From Actinomycetospora sp. NBRC 106378 (GTDB lineage: Bacteria; Actinomycetota; Actinomycetes; Mycobacteriales; Pseudonocardiaceae): DNA of 64,000 nucleotides. The notes beneath the pieces were generated by a model. That model ran no database searches and was not told the DNA's origin. It worked only from the letters and a program-made list of their open reading frames with translations. Location of the stretch: positions 248,001-312,000 of the forward strand of contig NZ_BSTT01000004.1 of assembly GCF_030269685.1 (NCBI RefSeq), in the 5' to 3' direction. A program made the position numbers and the translations under genes. Each line of letters begins with the position of its first letter. The stretch's first letter is position 1. This document shows, piece by piece, positions 23,313-31,978 of this stretch.

Positions 23313-23789
23313 CTACTCCGCCACGTCCACCACGGTGCCGCCGGTGGCCGCCAGGAGTTCGTCGGGCGTCGCGTCGAAGACGGTCCGCGGCGACCCGGCG
23401 GCCGCCCACACGTGGTCCCAGCCCAGGACCCCGCGGTCGACGTACGTCGTCACCGGCGCCACCAGCCCGACCGGCGCGACCCCGCCGATCGCGAAGCCCG
23501 TCCGGTCCCGCACGAACGCACCGGACGCCTGCTCCACGGTCTCACCGACCACGGCGGACAGCTTCCCCACGTCCACCCGCGTCGACCCCGACGCGAGCAC
23601 CAGCACGGCCGTGTCCGTCGAGGGCAGCCGGAAGACCAACGACTTCACGATCTGCCCGACCTCGCAGCCCAGGGCGGCGCCCGCCTCGGCCGCCGTGCGC
23701 GTCGAGTCCGGCAGCTCACGGGAGCGACCGCCCAGACCGAGCTCGGACAGCGCGGACGCGACCCGCGCGACACTCCGTCCCTTGGCCAT
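23313..23789 (-). CDS. YbaK/EbsC-type aminoacyl-tRNA deacylase
   Basis: This 158-aa protein belongs to the editing-domain family that hydrolyses mischarged tRNA (for example Cys-tRNA-Pro). The family core is seen in AEAGAALGCEVGQIVKSLVF, the VLASG turn, VDVGKLSAVVG, and FAIGGVAPVG. ATG 23789 overlaps the stop codon of the upstream nitrilase gene, so the two are one operon with coupled translation. The precise tRNA substrate cannot be read from sequence. Confidence 0.88.
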   Translation of the reverse strand: MAKGRSVARVASALSELGLGGRSRELPDSTRTAAEAGAALGCEVGQIVKSLVFRLPSTDTAVLVLASGSTRVDVGKLSAVVGETVEQASGAFVRDRTGFAIGGVAPVGLVAPVTTYVDRGVLGWDHVWAAAGSPRTVFDATPDELLAATGGTVVDVAE

Positions 23790-24577
23790 CAAAGACGCCG
23801 GTTCGCGAGCACCGGCAGCACCTCACGCACCTTCGCGACCGACGTCGTGTCGACGTCCACGACGAGCAGGCCCGGGTCGTCGGCCAGCGACTCCACGACC
23901 GTCCCCGTCGGCGACGCCACGAGCGAGTGGCCGACCCCGCGCGGCGCCTTGCCGGGGTCGAGGCCGCGGGCCAGGGGGTCGGCCTGGTCGCAGGCCACCA
24001 CGAACGTCGTCGAGTCGACGGCCCGGGCGCGCACCAGCAGTTCCCACTGTTCGATCTTCCCCTCGCCGGCACCCCAGGACGCCGGGAGCAGGACCGTCGA
24101 GGCGCCGCGGTCGGCGAGGGCGCGGAACAGCTCGGGGAAGCGGACGTCGTAGCAGACCGCCAGCCCCAGGGTCTCGCCGTCGACCTCCACCACGACCGGC
24201 GACGAGCCGGGCGCCACGGTCCGGGACTCGGCGAACCCGAACGCGTCGTAGAGATGGATCTTGTCGTAGGAGGTGTCCACCCCGCGCCCGACCGCGAGCA
24301 GCGTGTTGGTCACGCGCCCGTCGTCGGTCGGGGTGAACATCCCCGCGACCACCAGCACCCCGTGCTGCTCGGCGATCGCGCGCACCTCGGTGGCCCAGGG
24401 ACCGTCGAGCGGCTCCGCGACCGGCTTGAGCGACACCCCGAAGCGGCACATGGTCGCCTCGGGGAACACCACGACCGTCGCGCCCTGCTGCGCGGCGAGC
24501 GCCGTGTGGTCGCGCACCAGCTCCAGGTTCGCCTTCGGGTCGTCGGTGGCCAGGATCTGGGCGAGGGCGACGCGCAT
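23789..24577 (-). CDS. Carbon-nitrogen hydrolase (nitrilase superfamily)
   Basis: This 262-aa amidohydrolase has the Glu-Lys-Cys triad visible: Glu in VVFPEATM, Lys in YDKIHLYDAF, Cys in LAVCYDVRFPEL. Length and motifs fit the Nit/omega-amidase group that removes deaminated glutathione or alpha-ketoglutaramate-like amides; the actual substrate is not determinable. ATG 24577 lies 13 nt from a TATACA box on the minus strand, so the mRNA may be leaderless. It shares its promoter region with the divergent N-acetyltransferase. Confidence 0.92.
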   Translation of the reverse strand: MRVALAQILATDDPKANLELVRDHTALAAQQGATVVVFPEATMCRFGVSLKPVAEPLDGPWATEVRAIAEQHGVLVVAGMFTPTDDGRVTNTLLAVGRGVDTSYDKIHLYDAFGFAESRTVAPGSSPVVVEVDGETLGLAVCYDVRFPELFRALADRGASTVLLPASWGAGEGKIEQWELLVRARAVDSTTFVVACDQADPLARGLDPGKAPRGVGHSLVASPTGTVVESLADDPGLLVVDVDTTSVAKVREVLPVLANRRL

Positions 24578-24584
24578 GGGCCCG

Positions 24585-24592
24585 TGTATACC
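24585..24592. promoter_or_regulatory. Shared symmetric -10 element of a divergent promoter
   Basis: GTATAC (24586-24591) reads as TATACC toward GTG 24599 and as TATACA toward ATG 24577 on the other strand. It lies 12 and 13 nt from the two start codons. Only 21 nt separate the two genes. Confidence 0.55.
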
Positions 24593-24598
24593 GGGCGC

Positions 24599-25324
24599 GT
24601 GGACGTGACCGCATACCTCGGGCGCATCGGGGCGCGTGAGGACGACGACCTCGCGACCCTCGCCGACCGCCACTTCCGGTCCGTGCCCTTCGAGAACCTG
24701 TCGATCCACCTCGGCGAGCCGATCGAGCTCGCGCCCGAGGCGTTGTTCGACAAGATCGTGCACCGGCGGCGCGGCGGCTTCTGCTACGAGCTCAACGGTC
24801 TGTTCGGGTGGCTGCTCGACGAGCTGGGGCACGACGTCGCGTTCCTCGGCGCGGTCGTCCACACCCCGAAGGGCGACACGGCGCCGCTGGCCCACCTGGC
24901 CCTGCAGGTGGACGGCCTCCTCGTCGACGTCGGGTTCGGCGACTTCCCCGTCCCGCCGGCCGCACTGGACCGGCCGTCGACGCACGTCGACCCGCAGCCC
25001 GACGGTGACGTCGAGGTCCGGGGTCCCGACGGCAGGCCCGGCTACCGGTTGGAGCGCCGGGTGCGGTCTCGCGACGACTTCGGCCCCACCTGTTTCTGGA
25101 CCGCGACCCACCCCGACTCCGGGTTCACCCACGGCCCCACGTGCTCCCTGCCGACCGCCGACGGCGGCCGCGTCACGATGGCCGGCGCCCGTCGCATCGT
25201 CACGGCCGCCGACGGCACCCGGAGCGAGAACGACCTTCCCGACGACGAGGCCCTGGTCGCCTACCGCGACCTGTTCGGGATCGTCCTCGACCGCCTCCCG
25301 GTCGCCCTGCACCCGCTGTCGTGA
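24599..25324 (+). CDS. nat: Arylamine N-acetyltransferase
   Basis: This 241-aa enzyme would transfer acetyl from acetyl-CoA to arylamines or hydrazines. The Cys-His-Asp triad is present: Cys in RRGGFCYELN, His in LAHLALQV, Asp in VDVGFGDFP. The N-terminal FRSVPFENLSIHLG matches the NAT signature. Mycobacterial relatives affect lipid metabolism and isoniazid sensitivity. GTG 24599 sits 12 nt after TATACC. Its stop overlaps the next GTG (GTGA), coupling it to the SurE-like gene. Confidence 0.94.
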   Translation: MDVTAYLGRIGAREDDDLATLADRHFRSVPFENLSIHLGEPIELAPEALFDKIVHRRRGGFCYELNGLFGWLLDELGHDVAFLGAVVHTPKGDTAPLAHLALQVDGLLVDVGFGDFPVPPAALDRPSTHVDPQPDGDVEVRGPDGRPGYRLERRVRSRDDFGPTCFWTATHPDSGFTHGPTCSLPTADGGRVTMAGARRIVTAADGTRSENDLPDDEALVAYRDLFGIVLDRLPVALHPLS

Positions 25325-26166
25325 TCGCGCCGCGTCTGGTCCTCGCCGTCGTCGGTGCGCTGCTCTGCGGTGCGTGCGCCGCCGCGCCGGTCGCCCCGCC
25401 GGCTCCGCCCGCGGCGACCGTCCAGGCGCGGGAAGCCCCCGCGCCGACGACGACCACCACCGCCACCCCACCCGAGAAGCTCCGCGTCCTCCTCACCGAC
25501 GACGACGGCTGGGAGGCCGGCGGGATCACGGCCATGCGGGCCGCCCTGCTCGACGCCGGGTACGACGTCACGCTGGTCGCCCCGTCCGGCAACCGCTCGG
25601 GCGCGGGCGCCACCTCGGACGGGCGGACCGAGCTCGAGGAGAAGCGCCCGGGTGTCTACGCCGTCGACGGCTACCCGGTCGACGCGGTGCGCGCCGGCCT
25701 GGACCTCATGCGCGCGGACCCGCCCGATCTCGTCGTCTCCGGCACGAACCTCGGGCACAACTCGGGCACCGGGATCGTGGAGTCCGGCACGGTGGGCGCT
25801 GCCGTGACCGCCGCGCGCGCCGGCTTCCCGGCCATCGCCGCGTCGACCCACCGCGGGAAGACGGAGGACGACTGTGCCCCGACCGCCGCGTACGTCACCC
25901 GGCTCGTCCGGACGCTCGGTCCGCGGCTGTTCGCACCTGGCGTCGTCGTGAACGTCAACTACCCGGCGGGCGACCGCGCGGAGGAGGTCCGGGTGCGCGA
26001 CCCGCTCGTCGTCGAGCTGGACGGCGAGGACATGCGCGTGCCGACCGACGGGCCGGACGACGACGTCGACCTGCTCGACGACGGCGTCGCGACGCTGACC
26101 CAGCTGGACCTGGGACCGGAGCCGTCGACCACCGTCGTCGACCGGCTCCGGGACGTCCCCGCCTAG
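25321..26166 (+). CDS. SurE-like 5'-nucleotidase lipoprotein
   Basis: This 281-aa protein starts with a signal peptide and lipobox LLCGAC (Cys about 19), then a Pro/Thr linker and a SurE domain from about residue 54. The metal site is [12 protein letters not shown], with Thr replacing the usual Asn. The downstream [10 protein letters not shown] ... VESGTVGAA matches the SurE SGxNxGxN and SGTVGAA segments. SurE enzymes are normally cytoplasmic nucleotidases, so surface anchoring suggests an extracellular phosphatase role (inference). The stop TAG overlaps the convergent stop within CTAG. Confidence 0.88.
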   Translation: MIAPRLVLAVVGALLCGACAAAPVAPPAPPAATVQAREAPAPTTTTTATPPEKLRVLLTDDDGWEAGGITAMRAALLDAGYDVTLVAPSGNRSGAGATSDGRTELEEKRPGVYAVDGYPVDAVRAGLDLMRADPPDLVVSGTNLGHNSGTGIVESGTVGAAVTAARAGFPAIAASTHRGKTEDDCAPTAAYVTRLVRTLGPRLFAPGVVVNVNYPAGDRAEEVRVRDPLVVELDGEDMRVPTDGPDDDVDLLDDGVATLTQLDLGPEPSTTVVDRLRDVPA

Positions 26167-27239
26167 GCGTCGACCCGGGCGAAGCCCGCCTCCACCGCGT
26201 CCGCGTACGGCGTCGGATCGATCCCCTGCGCGGCCAGCCAGGCGTCGTCGCCGAAGGTGGCGCGGTAGCGGTCGGCGCGGTCGCAGAGCAGGGTGACGAC
26301 GCTGCCCTGCTCGCCCCGGTCGATCATCTCGCCGGCGAGGTGCAGCGCGCCGACCACGTTCGTGCCGGTGGACGGCCCGGCGTCGATCCCGAAGCGGTCG
26401 GCGAGGAACCGCATCGCCGCCACCGACCCGCCGTCGGGAACCCCGAGCATCCGGTCGACGACCCGCGGGACGAACGACGGCTCGACCCGCGGCCGCCCGA
26501 TGCCCTCGATGACCGACCCGGGGCCGGTCGGCTCCTCCCCGGCGTAGTGGCGCAGGAAGGCCGATCCCTCGGGGTCGACGACGGCGAGGTGGGTCGGGTG
26601 GCCGCGGTAGCGCAGGTAGCGGCCGATCGTCGCGCTCGTGCCGCCGGTGCCGGCGCCGACGACGATCCAGGTCGGGACCGGGTGCGGCTCCTCCGCGAGC
26701 TGGTCGAAGATCGATTCGGCGATGTTGTTGTTGCCGCGCCAGTCGGTCGCGCGCTCGGCGTGGGTGAACTGGTCGAGGTAGTGGCCGCCGCACGCGTCGG
26801 CGATCCGGCGGGCCTCCGCGTAGACCGCACCCGGGGAGTCGACGAACGCGCACGTGCCACCCTCGCGCTCGATGAGGCGCACCTTGCGGACGCTGGTCGA
26901 CCGCGCCATCACCGCGACGAACGGCAGCCCGACGAGCCGCGCGAAGTAGGCCTCGCTGACGGCGGTCGAGCCGGACGAGGCCTCGACGACCGTCGTGCCG
27001 GGTCCGATGTCGCCGTTGCAGAGCGCGTAGAGGAACAGGCTGCGGGCGAGCCGGTGCTTGAGGCTGCCGGTCGGGTGCGTCGACTCGTCCTTGAGGTAGA
27101 GCTGGACGTCGCCGCCGCCCGGCAGCCGCAGCAGGTGGGTGTCGGCCGAGCGCCGGGTGTCCGCGGTGATCTGCCCGACCGCCCAGGTCACCCAGGCGCG
27201 GTCGGTCGTCGTGGCCGGGCGGACGTCTCGGAGCTCCAC
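26163..27239 (-). CDS. PLP-dependent cysteine synthase/desulfhydrase-like enzyme (Cds1/Rv3684 type)
   Basis: This 358-aa fold-type II PLP enzyme has the cofactor Lys in [11 protein letters not shown], the substrate loop in [11 protein letters not shown], and the phosphate-binding Gly loop in [12 protein letters not shown]. The sequence resembles the mycobacterial Cds1 group, which releases H2S from L-cysteine, more than canonical CysK/CysM. It is the last gene of a minus-strand operon: thioredoxin, Cys leader peptide, DUF4395, then this enzyme, with 13 nt after DUF4395. GTG 27239 is the start. The context supports cysteine/sulfide handling. Confidence 0.85.
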   Translation of the reverse strand: MELRDVRPATTTDRAWVTWAVGQITADTRRSADTHLLRLPGGGDVQLYLKDESTHPTGSLKHRLARSLFLYALCNGDIGPGTTVVEASSGSTAVSEAYFARLVGLPFVAVMARSTSVRKVRLIEREGGTCAFVDSPGAVYAEARRIADACGGHYLDQFTHAERATDWRGNNNIAESIFDQLAEEPHPVPTWIVVGAGTGGTSATIGRYLRYRGHPTHLAVVDPEGSAFLRHYAGEEPTGPGSVIEGIGRPRVEPSFVPRVVDRMLGVPDGGSVAAMRFLADRFGIDAGPSTGTNVVGALHLAGEMIDRGEQGSVVTLLCDRADRYRATFGDDAWLAAQGIDPTPYADAVEAGFARVDA

Positions 27240-27252
27240 GCCCCGCAGCCTC

Positions 27253-27672
27253 TCAGGCGGTGCGCGCTCCCCGGGCGCGGGCGATCAGCCCGTACATCTC
27301 GCAGCCCAGGCAGAAGCCGAACGCGGCGTTGAGGAAAGCCGCGGCCAGGGCGAACGCGGTCGCGACGACGCCGAGCGCGGTCACCCCGGTCATGTACCCG
27401 GCGGCCGCGACGACCGTGAACACGAGCCCGACGGTCTGCGAGAAGCGCACGGGGGCCGCGTCCTCGGTCTCGGACGGCGGGCCCAGGCGCGGGCGGACCG
27501 CGACGCGGAACAGGGCGCCGTACGGCGAGAGGCGCATGCCGAACAGGGCGGGCAGCGCGAACACGACGGCCTGGGCGAGCGCGAGCCAGCCGCTGCCGGT
27601 GATCAGGACGAGGGCCAGGACGACGGTCGTGATGGTCGCGGCGACACGGACGCCACGGGGATCGAGCTGCAT
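27253..27672 (-). CDS. DUF4395 membrane protein
   Basis: This 139-aa protein has three or four hydrophobic helices ([58 protein letters not shown]). The conserved C-terminal GFCLGCEMY contains two Cys, typical of DUF4395. This family regularly neighbours thioredoxins and sulfurtransferases, and a role in sulfur or thiol transport has been inferred but not shown. ATG 27672 has AGAGGAAG upstream. It lies 34 nt after the leader peptide gene. Confidence 0.88.
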   Translation of the reverse strand: MQLDPRGVRVAATITTVVLALVLITGSGWLALAQAVVFALPALFGMRLSPYGALFRVAVRPRLGPPSETEDAAPVRFSQTVGLVFTVVAAAGYMTGVTALGVVATAFALAAAFLNAAFGFCLGCEMYGLIARARGARTA

Positions 27673-27706
27673 GGGGACTTCCTCTGCGGAGTGGTGGGCG
27701 CGCGGG

Positions 27707-27784
27707 TCAGCGGCCCGGACAGAGGTCCGAGGCGAGGCGGCCGTGGTCCACGGCGCGTCGTCGGGTCAGCACGTCGTCGATCAT
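27707..27784 (-). CDS. Cys-containing leader peptide (putative attenuator uORF)
   Basis: This 25-aa ORF encodes MIDDVLTRRRAVDHGRLASD followed by LCPGR. The LTRRRxVDxxRxxSxLC pattern is that of the actinobacterial putative leader peptide group found upstream of sulfur-metabolism genes, where the Cys codon near the end is thought to sense charged tRNA-Cys. ATG 27784 overlaps the thioredoxin stop (ATGA); GTG 27772 would give the shorter form starting at LTRRR. Position inside the operon, after thioredoxin and before DUF4395, suggests it tunes expression of DUF4395 and the cysteine enzyme. Sensing is inferred. Confidence 0.72.
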   Translation of the reverse strand: MIDDVLTRRRAVDHGRLASDLCPGR

Positions 27785-28209
27785 CGGGCTGAGGTCAGCT
27801 CGCTGTCCAGCGCCTCGAGCAGTTCCTGACGACGGGGCACCCCGGACACCCGCAGCAGCTCCCGTCCGTCGCGGGCGAAGGCGACGGTGGTGGGGGTGCG
27901 CATGACGTCCAGCGTGCGGGCGATCTCCGGGCGCTCGGCGATGTCGACCTCGACGTGCCGGATGCCGGGGCGCGCCGCGAGGTCGGTGAGCTGCGCCGCG
28001 GTCTGACGGCACGGCGTGCAGATCGGGGAGGACAGCTGGAGCAGCAGCACCCGGTCGACGGCCTCGGGCGTCACGCCCGCGAGGTCCCACCCCGGGGCGC
28101 CCCGACGCGTCGTCGTCCGGACCCGGCCGGCGCGGAAGCGCAGCACGAGGCCGACGACCGACGCGAGCGCGAGCACCCCGAGGACGACGATCAGACCGGT
28201 GACGGACAC
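27781..28209 (-). CDS. Membrane-anchored thioredoxin-fold protein
   Basis: This 142-aa protein has an N-terminal hydrophobic helix (GLIVVLGVLALASVVGLVL), then a thioredoxin fold with active site SSPICTPCRQT and the cis-Pro region MRTPTTVAF. The CTPC motif differs from the usual CGPC and hints at a higher redox potential or a specialised thiol partner. GTG 28209 is chosen; GTG 28218 and TTG 28221 are also in frame. It heads the sulfur operon and its stop overlaps the leader peptide start. Confidence 0.85.
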   Translation of the reverse strand: MSVTGLIVVLGVLALASVVGLVLRFRAGRVRTTTRRGAPGWDLAGVTPEAVDRVLLLQLSSPICTPCRQTAAQLTDLAARPGIRHVEVDIAERPEIARTLDVMRTPTTVAFARDGRELLRVSGVPRRQELLEALDSELTSAR

Positions 28210-28249
28210 GTCGTGCACCAACCCCGCGCGGCCGCGGACTGTTCCCCGC

Positions 28250-29275
28250 TCAGCCGGTCTCCAGCCGACGCCCGACCGTCAGCGCGCCCGACTGCTTCAC
28301 GTGCCGCAGGACGGGGCTCACCTCCAGCCCGTCGACCCCGGGCAGGCCGCCGATCCGGTCGGAGGTGAGCTCGAAGAGTTCGTCGGTGTCGCGGCAGTGC
28401 ACGAGGGCGTGGAGGTTCGCGCGGCCGGAGACCGCGAGGGCGAACCCGAGCTGCGGCATGCCGGCGAGGGCGCGCCCGACGGCCCGGAGGCGGGACGGGT
28501 GGACGTGCAGCCAGAGGTTCGCCCCGACCGCGAGCCCGAGTGCGGCGGGCGCCAGCTCGAGGTGGAAGTGCACGACCCGGCGCTCGACGAGGTCCGCGAG
28601 CCGCCGTGCGGCCCGTCCGGCCGTGAGCCCGGTGGCGACCGCGAGGTCGACGTGGCTCGCGCGTCCGTCACGGACCAGGGCGTCGAGGAGCGGCTCGTCG
28701 CCGTCCTGCAGCGGCCCGACGTCGGACACCGCCGACCGCTCGACGACGGTGTCGGACGTGCCGCCCAGGGCGGCCTCCTCGTCCGGGGTCAGGACGCCGT
28801 CGAACACGGTCCGGTACTCGCCCCGGCCGCCCGCGAACTTCCGCATCACCACCGAGACCTCGAGGTCGAGGACGGCCGCGGCCCGGGGCAGCCGCGTGCC
28901 GAGCAGGTCCTCGCGCGCCTCCTGGGAGCGTGACCGGACGACGCAGGTGACCTCGGTGCCGGCCGCGCTCAGGGCGACCCACCCGACGTCGGCGCGCAGG
29001 GCCAGCGACTCGGCGATCGCGGCCGCGCTGCCGGGACGGCAGCGCAGCCGCACCAGCCACTGGGTCTGGCCGAACGCCCCGGGATCCACGACCCCCGCGA
29101 CGTGCAGCACGCCGGCCCGGCGCATCCGCGCGTGACGACGGGAGAGGGAGGCCTCGGAGGTCCCCAGCACGGCGGCGATCGTCGCGAAGGGTGCCCTCGG
29201 TGCGAGCTGCAGGGTGCGGAGGATACGGAGGTCCTCGGGCGCCAGGCTGCACGATTCCGACGTCTCGCCGTCCAC
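28250..29275 (-). CDS. Lrp/AsnC family regulator with two HTH-ligand units
   Basis: This 341-aa protein contains two Lrp-type modules. The first HTH is at about 12-60 (LRILRTLQLAPRAPFATIAA; SEASLSRRHARMRRAGVL) with a ligand domain to about 140. The second HTH is near 195-240 (EPLLDALVRDGRASHVDLAV) with a second AsnC domain to the end. Double-length members are common in actinobacteria. It is divergent from an MFS exporter across 71 nt and is a likely regulator of it. GTG 29275 is the start. Confidence 0.87.
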   Translation of the reverse strand: MDGETSESCSLAPEDLRILRTLQLAPRAPFATIAAVLGTSEASLSRRHARMRRAGVLHVAGVVDPGAFGQTQWLVRLRCRPGSAAAIAESLALRADVGWVALSAAGTEVTCVVRSRSQEAREDLLGTRLPRAAAVLDLEVSVVMRKFAGGRGEYRTVFDGVLTPDEEAALGGTSDTVVERSAVSDVGPLQDGDEPLLDALVRDGRASHVDLAVATGLTAGRAARRLADLVERRVVHFHLELAPAALGLAVGANLWLHVHPSRLRAVGRALAGMPQLGFALAVSGRANLHALVHCRDTDELFELTSDRIGGLPGVDGLEVSPVLRHVKQSGALTVGRRLETG

Positions 29276-29346
29276 GTGCGCAAGGATCGCACGGGAATGG
29301 CGGCCGGAGCGTCGGAAGCCGGGGCGGTGCGGCGCACGCTGGCCGC

Positions 29347-30843
29347 GTGCTCAGGTGGTTGCGGCTGATCGCGGTGTGTCTCGGGACGTTCATGCTGCTC
29401 GTCGACGTCACGATCGTGAACGTGGCGCTGCCGGCCACGGCGGTCGACCTCGACACGTCGTTCGGGGCGCTGCAGTGGGTGATCGACGGCTACGCACTGG
29501 CCCTGGCGGCGCTGCTGATGGCCGCCGGCGGGGTCGCCGACCGCGTCGGCCACCGGTCGACCTACGTCGCGGGCACCGTCGTCTTCGCGCTCGCGTCCCT
29601 TGGCTGCGGCCTCGCGGTGGACCCGGCGATGCTGATCGTGTCGCGGCTGGTGCAGGGCATCGGGGGCGCGGCCATGATCGCCACGACCTTCGCGCTGCTC
29701 AACGGCTCCTACACGGGCTCCGACCGGGCGAGCGCCTACGGCGTGTGGGGTGCGGTGTCGGGGGCCTCCACGGCGGTCGGGCCCCTGCTCGGCGGTCCGA
29801 TCACCGAGGCCCTGTCGTGGCGGTGGATCTTCTTCGTGAACGTGCCGGTGAGCGTCGTGGCGATCGCCGTCTCGCTTTTCGTCCTGCCCGCCGCGCGTCC
29901 GGCGCGGGCCCGTCGGGTCGACGTCGCCGGGGTCGTCGTGTTCAGCGCCGCGATCGCAGCGCTGACCTCCGGCATGATCCGCGCGACCGACGACGGCTGG
30001 TCGTCGCCGGCGTGCTGGGGCCTGATCGTCCTCGGGGTGCTGTTGCTGGCCGCCTTCGCCGCGGTGGAGCGGGCCGTCGCCGAGCCGCTGCTCGACCTCG
30101 CCCTGCTGCGGCAGCCCGTCTTCGGTGGTGTCCTGCCGGTGGCCCTGCTGCTCAACGGCGCGGCGTACGTCTCGCCGGCCTTCGCCTCGCTGTGGATGCA
30201 GTCGGTGCTGGGGCTCTCACCGGTCACGGCCGGTCTCGTCGCCCTGCCGATGTCGGTGGCGGCCTTCGTCGCCTCCCTCGCGACCGGGCGGCTGCTGCGG
30301 GTCCGGACGGCGGGTGCGGTGATCGGATGCGGCCTCCTGCTCGTCGGGGTCGGGGACCTGCTGGGGGCGGTGCTGGTGTGGACCCTCGCGGCGTGGCCGG
30401 CCCTGCTGCCGGGCTTCCTGCTCGTCGGCGTGGGGATCGGGCTCGCGACCGCCCCGCTGGGCTCGGCCGGGACCGGTGCCCTGCCCGCCGCCCGGGCGGG
30501 GATGGCGGGCGGCGCGGTCTACACCGCCCGACAGGTCGGGGTCGCGTTCGGCGTCGCCCTGCTCGGCGGTGTCTTCGCCGGTGCGACGGGATCCTCCCTC
30601 GCCGGCCGCGGGGCGGGGTCCGCGGCGCGCGACGTGGTCGGCGGGCGGACCGCCCAGGTGCTCGCCGCCGCGCCGGTCTCCGCGCGGCCGGCCCTCGAGG
30701 GAGCCGTGCGCGCCGCGGTCGCGCACGGGATGGCCTCGCTGCTCGCCGTCGCCGGGCTCGCCGGGCTGCTCGGGGCCCTCGTCGCGTGGACGGTGGTGCG
30801 GGCCCGCCGCACCGACCCGGCGTCAGCCGTGGCCCACCGCTGA
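29347..30843 (+). CDS. DHA2-type (14-TM) MFS multidrug exporter
   Basis: This 498-aa membrane protein has about 14 hydrophobic helices. Motif A-like VADRVGHRS, motif C GAVSGASTAVGPLLGGP, and the N-terminal LDVTIVNVALP-like segment (LVDVTIVNVALPA) are characteristic of EmrB/QacA antiporters. It uses the proton gradient to export drugs or metabolites; the substrate is unknown. GTG 29347 is chosen because translation then starts directly before the first helix. The divergent Lrp-type gene suggests local control. Confidence 0.92.
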   Translation: MLRWLRLIAVCLGTFMLLVDVTIVNVALPATAVDLDTSFGALQWVIDGYALALAALLMAAGGVADRVGHRSTYVAGTVVFALASLGCGLAVDPAMLIVSRLVQGIGGAAMIATTFALLNGSYTGSDRASAYGVWGAVSGASTAVGPLLGGPITEALSWRWIFFVNVPVSVVAIAVSLFVLPAARPARARRVDVAGVVVFSAAIAALTSGMIRATDDGWSSPACWGLIVLGVLLLAAFAAVERAVAEPLLDLALLRQPVFGGVLPVALLLNGAAYVSPAFASLWMQSVLGLSPVTAGLVALPMSVAAFVASLATGRLLRVRTAGAVIGCGLLLVGVGDLLGAVLVWTLAAWPALLPGFLLVGVGIGLATAPLGSAGTGALPAARAGMAGGAVYTARQVGVAFGVALLGGVFAGATGSSLAGRGAGSAARDVVGGRTAQVLAAAPVSARPALEGAVRAAVAHGMASLLAVAGLAGLLGALVAWTVVRARRTDPASAVAHR

Positions 30844-30929
30844 CCCTCGACGTCAGGAAACCGCCACGCTCGTCCTGCCCACCCCGCCCGACCGGGGCGC
30901 CGGACAGGTCCCCTACACTCGGCTCTGCT

Positions 30930-31003
30930 GCCGCCTTAGCTCAGTCGGCCAGAGCAACGCACTCGTAATGCGTAGGTCTCGGGTTCGAATCCCGAAGGCG
31001 GCT
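30930..31003 (+). tRNA. tRNA-Thr (anticodon CGT)
   Basis: The acceptor stem GCCGCCT pairs with AGGCGGC (30996-31002), followed by discriminator T. The D-stem is GCTC/GAGC, the anticodon stem ACGCA/TGCGT holds loop CTCGTAA with CGT at 30964-30966, and the T-arm contains GGTTCGAAT. CCA is not encoded. It reads ACG. A TACACT -10 box lies at 30914-30919. Confidence 0.97.
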
Positions 31004-31012
31004 CCGCTGGTC

Positions 31013-31047
31013 AGGGCCGGTCCGGACGTCTCCGGGCCGGCCCTTTT
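31013..31047 (+). terminator. Terminator after tRNA-Thr
   Basis: AGGGCCGG (31013-31020) pairs with CCGGCCCT (31037-31044), followed by TTTT. This is the only hairpin in the region with a T-run, a classical intrinsic terminator. Confidence 0.75.
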
Positions 31048-31074
31048 CCGTGGACGTCGTGGAGGCTGTGTCCG

Positions 31075-31974
31075 GTGCCGGGGCTGCGCAGGCGAACGCT
31101 CGCGGTGGCCGGGTGCGCGGCCGTGCTGCTGCTCGCGACCGCCTGTGGCGGTGCGCCGGCACCCGCCGTCGCACCCCTGGCGGCGACGCCCACACCGCCT
31201 CCCGTGGTCGCGCCCCCGCCGGCCGCGCCGCCCACGACGACCCCCACCACCGCTGCCCCGGCGCCGGCCGACCTGCACGATCCGGCGCTCAAGGACGTCG
31301 CGATGCAGCTGGTGTCCGCCGCCGAGAACTCGACGCTGGACTGGCGCGACCAATACGGCTACCTGCAGGACATCGGCGACGGGCGCGGCTACACCGGCGG
31401 GATCATCGGCTTCACGTCCGGGACCGGCGACATGCTGGCTCTCGTCCGGAACTACACCGCGACCGTGCCGGGGAACCCGCTCGCCGAGTTCCTCCCGGCC
31501 CTGCGGGCGGTGAACGGCAGCGACTCGCACGACGGACTCGGCGCGGCGTTCGAGGACGCCTGGCGCGAGGCGTCGACCGACCGTCGGTTCACGGCCGCCC
31601 AGGACCGCCTCCGCGACCAGGCCTACTTCGACCCCGCCGTCGCAGCGGCGAAGGCCGACGGGCTGCCGCCGCTCGGGCAGTTCGCCTACTACGACGCGAT
31701 CGTGGTGCACGGTCCGGGCAGCGATCCCGCGAGCTTCGGGGGTATCCGCGCCGCGGCGAAGAAGCAGGCCAGGACCCCGGCGCAGGGCGGTGACCTCGCC
31801 GACTACCTCGACGCCTTCTGGCGCGTGCGGATCGCGGTGATGCGCTCCGAACCCGCCCACACCGACGTCACCCGCATCACCGACGTGCAGCAGAAGTTCG
31901 CCCGCGACGGCAACGATGAGCTCCGGACGCCGCTGACGTTCTCGGTCTACGGGGACCGCTACACGATCTCCTGA
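31075..31974 (+). CDS. GH46 chitosanase lipoprotein
   Basis: This 299-aa secreted enzyme has the lipobox LLLATAC (Cys about 24), a Pro/Thr-rich linker to about residue 65, then a GH46 domain. The catalytic Glu lies in QLVSAAENSTLDW and the catalytic Asp region in DIGDGRGYTGGIIGFT, both family hallmarks. It would cleave beta-1,4 glucosamine linkages of chitosan outside the cell. GTG 31075 is the start. The lipobox means it is probably tethered rather than released, unlike most secreted chitosanases. Confidence 0.92.
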   Translation: MPGLRRRTLAVAGCAAVLLLATACGGAPAPAVAPLAATPTPPPVVAPPPAAPPTTTPTTAAPAPADLHDPALKDVAMQLVSAAENSTLDWRDQYGYLQDIGDGRGYTGGIIGFTSGTGDMLALVRNYTATVPGNPLAEFLPALRAVNGSDSHDGLGAAFEDAWREASTDRRFTAAQDRLRDQAYFDPAVAAAKADGLPPLGQFAYYDAIVVHGPGSDPASFGGIRAAAKKQARTPAQGGDLADYLDAFWRVRIAVMRSEPAHTDVTRITDVQQKFARDGNDELRTPLTFSVYGDRYTIS

Positions 31975-31978
31975 ACTT

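Noticed and set aside
22923-24152. 409-codon plus-strand frame across the 156-bp repeat
   Set aside because: It begins within the repeat and then runs antisense to the YbaK and nitrilase genes.
31013-31047. Second tRNA or attachment site after tRNA-Thr
   Set aside because: The sequence is a terminator hairpin. No integrase gene and no duplicated tRNA 3' end is visible nearby.
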